NCBI GenBank assembly: GCA_031771865.1
Contig: JASISA010000022.1
Location: 1,302,001-1,366,000, forward strand
Reading direction: 5' to 3'
DNA from: Nothophaeocryptopus gaeumannii
Taxonomy: Eukaryota; Ascomycota; Dothideomycetes; Mycosphaerellales; Mycosphaerellaceae
DNA: 64,000 nucleotides
Translations under genes and position numbers: made by a program
In this document: one piece after another, positions 59,714 to 64,000 of the stretch
Layout of the letters: each line of letters begins with the position of its first letter
How positions within the stretch are numbered: position 1 is the first letter of the stretch
The notes under the pieces: generated by a model
The model's database searches: none
The model's input: only the letters and a program-made list of their open reading frames with translations
What the model was told of the DNA's origin: nothing

Positions 59714-60028
59714 GCTAAAAGCCAGATCCAATGAGCGAAGGCCTTGAATGCCAGCACGGGAGACTTACTTGCGGAATTGCTATCTTGGGAAGGAGAGCGC
59801 CTCTTGTGTGTGGACTAGCGGCTTCGAGGGTCAGGCTGCGCGCTGTGCAGCAGAGTTGAGCGTGTGATGTTAGTAAGTACGAGCCTTCGGTTGGCGTTTG
59901 GCGTTATGGGTCACCCACGGCGATTATTCCACGCGAAAACAGTGAGGGCAGGAGCAACATTGACCTTCATCGAATGAGCGAGCATCACGCCAGGCAATAG
60001 CGTACTTCCAGCTCAGTTCGGTCAAGAG

Positions 60029-61186
60029 ATGGAGACCCTGTCCAGTCTCGCTCGGTGCCAAACTCCTGGGGCTCAGCAACCACAACAGCTCGGTCAGGGG
60101 ACGCACAACCCTGCCTTCAATTCACCGACTTCTGCAGCCAAGAAAGTTCCAGATGCGGCAACTACGACATTCGTTCATGTCGACCGCGATCAGCGCGCCA
60201 GTTCTCCAGCGAATTTGGTGGTTGAGGCATTCTACGTACCTCCACCCGCTTCTGGAACAGTCCGCGAAGATTTCATAGACAAGGCTTCTGTGATAGACCC
60301 ATTGCCTTGTCCTCACCCAGGTTGCAATACTTGCTGGAAAGACGAGCGTAAGTATTTCCAAAGAGCACCCCAACAACGTCTGGGGTCAGATCCCTATGCC
60401 CTTGACTTCCCGTACAGATGACACTTCGACGGATGTGCAGGTCTGCACTTCCTATGACCTTGAGAGGTACAAATCGCGCCATTATGCAACTGCCGAACCC
60501 TTCTCGCAGGGCGACACGAAGGCCTGTGGCTCATGTTTCGCATGCCAGCTCCAAGCAAGAGTGGACAAGCGGTGCCGGCCTTGCAAGCACTCTATAGATG
60601 AGGCAACTCTCGCCATGATCCTCGACAAACTATTTGAGGAGATTTACTTTTGGTCTACTGACCAAGAACACGATGCGCGCAAGAAAGTCTTCCTGCCCTC
60701 GGTAAAGTTCTTCCTCACTTGGCCAAGAGGCGGCGCAACAATCCTGCAGGTGACAAGCATCCTTATGTCCAGGACATTCTCACACCAGCAGTAGGCGCAG
60801 CTTCAAAACGTCCGCCTGCGAAGAAGCCACGCAAGAATGCCAAGAGTTCTGAGGGTGACCAGGACAGCTTCACACCAACAATCGCCAACCTCGGCGGGCA
60901 GCTTGCTTCCGCACCACTTTCCGACATTGAGGAGCAAGATACCTCGTTGATAGACGATCATTGCTACTCGCTTTACGTACACAAGCTGGTGAATGGTGGA
61001 CTTCAGCATCTTGATCGCCCGACTTTCGAGAGCAGACTGGTTGAAGGGAAGGACGAAAACGTCGATATCGACTGCTCGTCATTGATCAAGAGCTTTAAAA
61101 TAGCCCACCATCTAAGCAGGGCAGCAATTACCGCATTCCGGGTTCGTTACAACGCAAACTACCCCTTGGAGAAGTTTGCGATATGA
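60029..61186 (+). CDS. Cys-rich protein with degenerate zinc-finger-like motifs
   Basis: A model with exons 60029-60347, 60418-60701 and 60758-61186 gives 343 residues. Intron 1 is strong (GTAAGT to GTACAG). Intron 2 (GTAAAG to ACAAG, 56 nt) is weaker and is needed to join two frames, so a frameshift is an alternative. The N-terminus is polar. CPHPGCNTCWKDE then DLERYKSRHY resembles a C2H2 finger with one ligand changed. A second cluster, CGSCFACQLQARVDKRCRPC, follows at about residue 145. After the second intron comes a Lys-rich segment (KRPPAKKPRKNAK). A nucleic-acid-binding role is a guess. The model ends at TGA 61184-61186, overlapping an ATG of another frame by ATGA. Confidence 0.45.
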
Positions 61187-61976
61187 CAGACCAAGATCCC
61201 CTGCAGTTCTTCCTCAACTCACTCGACCCTGAGTGCCATCAGCTGTTTGTCAGTCTCATGGCTAGAATTGAGGCTCTCCTCGCCAACCGCCCCCCGCCGC
61301 TCATCACTTCGCCTATCAAAAGCCTCGTCCAGACGGCCAGTCACCATTGGTAACGCGTCTTCGAGATTGTGGATAGCGCGTCGCGCAGGCTACATTGAGG
61401 CTGCATGGCGAAAGCTTCCGCCGCAGTCATGACATCTCCAAACTGATGATCAAGGCTACAGCTCCAAACCATTTGGCTCGCGCTTTGTCAGGCATCTTAC
61501 TGTTCCAAAAGGGCCATCCATATCTGCAAGGCCAAAGAGCTGGTAGCAACAACAGGACCCATCCGAGACTGCGATCCGGACCCGTTTACGTAGTATCGCC
61601 GGTTATCGCGAAAAGCGAACTCCTCCATTGATTGCTCGATCAAGATCCTGCTGGAAATATATCATCACCAAGAGTCAACTCTCTCGGTCTTCATGGTCTA
61701 CCAGAAGAACCCTGGTGCGTTGGACTTGATGCCAAAAATGGACCGGCAGCTGCTCGGCGAGAGTTTGGTGCCCCCCCCGGCTCCTCATGGCCGATCGGAT
61801 GCCCCTCGTCTGCGTTACTGCCTCCATAGTGACAACAGCATGAAATTTCAGACCTCCGTAGAAGTCGTACTGCCGTTACTTGCAAAGAGCCACCACCTGT
61901 CGCTATAGCACTTAGACCGGGGTCCGATTGGCGCATCTACTCAGATTCACTGCTGTCGATCATGGACGTTTGACGC
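61187..61976. other. Gene-poor stretch
   Basis: A 56-codon frame from the ATG at 61183 (MTDQDPLQFFLNSLDPECHQ) looks protein-like but stops early and has no partner exon I can defend. It may be the tail of a damaged gene. Confidence 0.35.
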
Positions 61977-62001
61977 GAAGTCAAGAACAACCGAATACGG
62001 T
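61977..62001. repeat. Repeat copy B, 25-bp core
   Basis: Identical to 58536-58560 in the same orientation. On the minus strand the surrounding bases read as an uninterrupted protein-like end (CPDVQPHLTLRY, then NRIRLFLTS) to a TAG near 61941. This suggests the repeat is the 3' end of a duplicated coding sequence. Confidence 0.8.
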
Positions 62002-62776
62002 TGACAATGGCATACCGCAGCGTAAGATGCGGCTGAACGTCGGGACAGAGCGGACCGCTCTCACATCATCTTCACCTGCAGTAGGGTAGGAATTGACATG
62101 GCGCAGGCCGTGAAGCTGCAAATGCCGTATGTATAGTGTAGGCGAGGGAGTTTCAGATGGCAGGTGTTGGTACATGATTTTTGGTCAGTGCTCTCTAAGC
62201 GAGGCTTGATCCGAGCGTTGGTCTTGTTGATGATCTTCTTCTGGCGGAGCGGACGGATGAATGCGCCATTGTCTCAGTAAAGACTAGGAATTACGGCGCT
62301 AGACATCAAGTGAAGACGTCTGTGTGCTCTGTGGGCTGATGTCCTGGAGAGAAGCCTGGAAGTGAGCGACCCCAGACGAGCTGAGGCCCTGTCAAAATAG
62401 GACAACTCGGCCTGTAGTAATGCTATCCAGCTATCCATCCTTCCATCTAGAACCGCCAGCCAGCAAAAGGCACATCTTCGCTTGAACGCTCATCACATCA
62501 AAGCAACCCAGTGAAACAGTCTCGTCCAGGTCCATCATCCTCCCACCAACCTCTACTGTTGGCCATGTGACGGTCACATCAGCAAGTTTTGCTCCTCCTA
62601 TTCCTCGCCCTCATCGTCAAAGCTTCAGGCCTCAACCGATATCCAACCGTCGAATCATCTGTCTCCGCGATCCTGTTATCCTCGCAAAGCTCAAAGATCA
62701 TAGTAGGGCCACCCCGGTCTCTGCCGCAATGTCTCCTCCTTCTGCGTATGCTTCTCCATCGAATATTCTCGCCATC
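62002..62776. other. Gene-poor stretch
   Basis: 3' flank of the lipase gene and sequence downstream of repeat copy B. No gene recognised. Confidence 0.4.
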
Positions 62777-64000
62777 CTATGACTTGGTTTCCAGATCCGC
62801 CAGGTCAGAAGCATTGCCCTGGTCTTCATCGTCTTCGGTCCATGTGTCGTGGCCTTCGTTGTCTGTGGGCTCTCCTTCTGTATGCGCCTCGCTTTCGTCT
62901 GCGAAATCGTCGAAGAAGACTCTACTCTGCCTCACGAGTTCGTCCATGACGCTGCTGCGACGGTTGTGTTCATGTTGATGAGTCGGCGTCGGCGCAGCCA
63001 ATTCTCTCGGCGACGGTCGCACTGTCTCTGTGCTCGTACGGGGAGTATTCTGCGTTTGCAAGGTGCCCCACAGATTTGACATGCGCTTCTTGAAGGAGGG
63101 TGAGTCGTGTCGTTCAGGCAGTGGTCGGAAGACAGGCTGCTGTCGTTCAATGGCCGGTGTGAGCAATGTCTCCGGCACCTCGACGACGCCGTTGTTGCCG
63201 CGGGCCTTTTCGAGCAGGTTTTGAAGGTCCTCTTCACTGAGCACACTACGTAGACGACCGCCCTGTTGCGGCATTGGCGTTGGGAATGGCTGTTCGACTG
63301 GTCGATACTCTGAGCGAGCCTTTTCAATGACCTTCTCAAGCGCGAGACGATTGCTGATGAACTTCAGCTTCGGCCACGCTGCGAGTTGACCTGCGCGAAT
63401 CATAACAGCGAGACGCTGGATTGTCGGATCGGCGAGGATGTACCAGAAGTCAGACATTCTTGTCTTCGGCCAGATGGTGATGGTGCCAGAGAATCGCTGT
63501 AAGAACACCTCGCTCCAGTCTTGGCCAAGTGGTCGCGGCAGTAGCTCAAGATGCCGTAAAACCTTGAGCCACTTGTTGAGATCGAGCTTGATGAATTGTT
63601 CGATAGCAGATCCAAGAAATCCTCCACGCCAGCCACGACCGCGACGATGGGTAACAGGCCTACCAACAGTGCCACGAGAAGAGAAGAACCATAAGGAGAC
63701 GTGAGGGTTGACTTGGGACACAATGCTGAAATTGACATTGAAGTGAAGGTTCAGACTCTTCAATGGGATGTCAGTCCTCAGAGAGCCATCCTTCCATTTG
63801 TGTCCAAAGCTGAAAGGCTCCAGCTTGCCGTCTCTTGTCTTGCGCATCAACACCACAGGGTTCAAGATGCCGGGGACCGCAGCAGACGCAAGCACTGCAG
63901 ACCAAATCACGCAGTCGGGTGCCGTCTGGAAGTTGACTAGCATAGTAGGCGAGTGAGGGTCCGATGGCACGCAAGAAACGTTGAGCACGCGTCCCGTTAG
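62777..64000 (-). CDS. Patatin-like triacylglycerol lipase, 5' part outside window
   Basis: The frame is open from the right edge of the window to the stop at 62777, giving about 407 residues. The true start, the oxyanion-hole motif and the GxSxG serine lie beyond 64000. The visible part begins in LTGRVLNVSCVPSDPHSP, followed by PDCVIWSAVLASAAVPGILN and HKWKDGSL. The DGS holds the catalytic Asp of the patatin Ser-Asp dyad. Residues after about 250 are a disordered, acidic tail. The pattern matches the fungal Tgl3/4/5-type lipases that act on lipid droplets, releasing fatty acids from triacylglycerol. Which of the paralogues cannot be told. Confidence 0.88.
   Translation of the reverse strand, partial: LTGRVLNVSCVPSDPHSPTMLVNFQTAPDCVIWSAVLASAAVPGILNPVVLMRKTRDGKLEPFSFGHKWKDGSLRTDIPLKSLNLHFNVNFSIVSQVNPHVSLWFFSSRGTVGRPVTHRRGRGWRGGFLGSAIEQFIKLDLNKWLKVLRHLELLPRPLGQDWSEVFLQRFSGTITIWPKTRMSDFWYILADPTIQRLAVMIRAGQLAAWPKLKFISNRLALEKVIEKARSEYRPVEQPFPTPMPQQGGRLRSVLSEEDLQNLLEKARGNNGVVEVPETLLTPAIERQQPVFRPLPERHDSPSFKKRMSNLWGTLQTQNTPRTSTETVRPSPRELAAPTPTHQHEHNRRSSVMDELVRQSRVFFDDFADESEAHTEGEPTDNEGHDTWTEDDEDQGNASDLADLETKS

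Noticed and set aside
1..64000. tRNA, 5S rRNA, snoRNA or CRISPR features
   Set aside because: Read by eye, no tRNA-like B box with a matching cloverleaf, no 5S-like block and no regularly spaced repeats were found. A covariance-model search would be decisive.

Overview
The window looks like nuclear DNA of a filamentous ascomycete (Pezizomycotina). A plant-associated Dothideomycete is a reasonable guess, but the sequence alone does not fix genus or species. The reasons are short GT-AG introns (about 48 to 237 nt, often with a CTAAC or CTGAC-like branch site), well-spaced monocistronic genes on both strands, families with a fungal flavour (tRNA exportin Los1, ATP synthase subunit d, a FMP46 mitochondrial protein, a FlbC-like zinc finger, a cAMP phosphodiesterase, dynactin p62), and one AT-rich island with a strong RIP-like dinucleotide skew. 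I see no rRNA, tRNA, CRISPR array or bacterial operon structure.

Layout. 0-8 kb: a short-chain dehydrogenase with a very long Asn/Gly/Ser tail, a small membrane protein and an F-box/WD40 protein. 9-15 kb: a broken FAD-linked (berberine-bridge-like) oxidase, dynactin p62, and a medium-chain dehydrogenase/reductase divergent from p62. 16-24 kb: a 90-residue Ser/Lys-rich protein, two decayed genes for secreted proteins, a Sus1/ENY2-like small protein and FMP46. 24-34 kb: a 1,431-residue low-complexity protein with one RRM-like segment, ATP synthase subunit d, and a two-finger C2H2 regulator. 34-40 kb: a 6.4-kb stretch with no convincing gene, upstream of the C2H2 gene. 40-55 kb: a membrane-anchored double amidohydrolase, exportin-T, a four-helix membrane protein, an acidic coiled-coil protein and a class I cyclic-nucleotide phosphodiesterase. 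55-62.7 kb: gene-poor DNA holding the RIP-like island, a diverged short repeat and two weak genes. 62.8-64 kb: the 3' part of a patatin-like lipase that runs off the right edge.

The intact genes are mostly housekeeping or regulatory: nuclear export of tRNA and mRNA, mitochondrial energy, dynein transport, ubiquitin ligase targeting, cAMP turnover. They do not form a pathway or a cluster. The three genes with secretory signals (oxidase, Thr/Ser-rich protein, Cys-containing secreted protein) are all interrupted by stops or frameshifts. That contrast, the RIP-like island and the prion-like dehydrogenase tail are the main points of interest. Exon coordinates were derived by hand from splice signals and reading-frame continuity; family names rest on recognised motifs, not on a database search.
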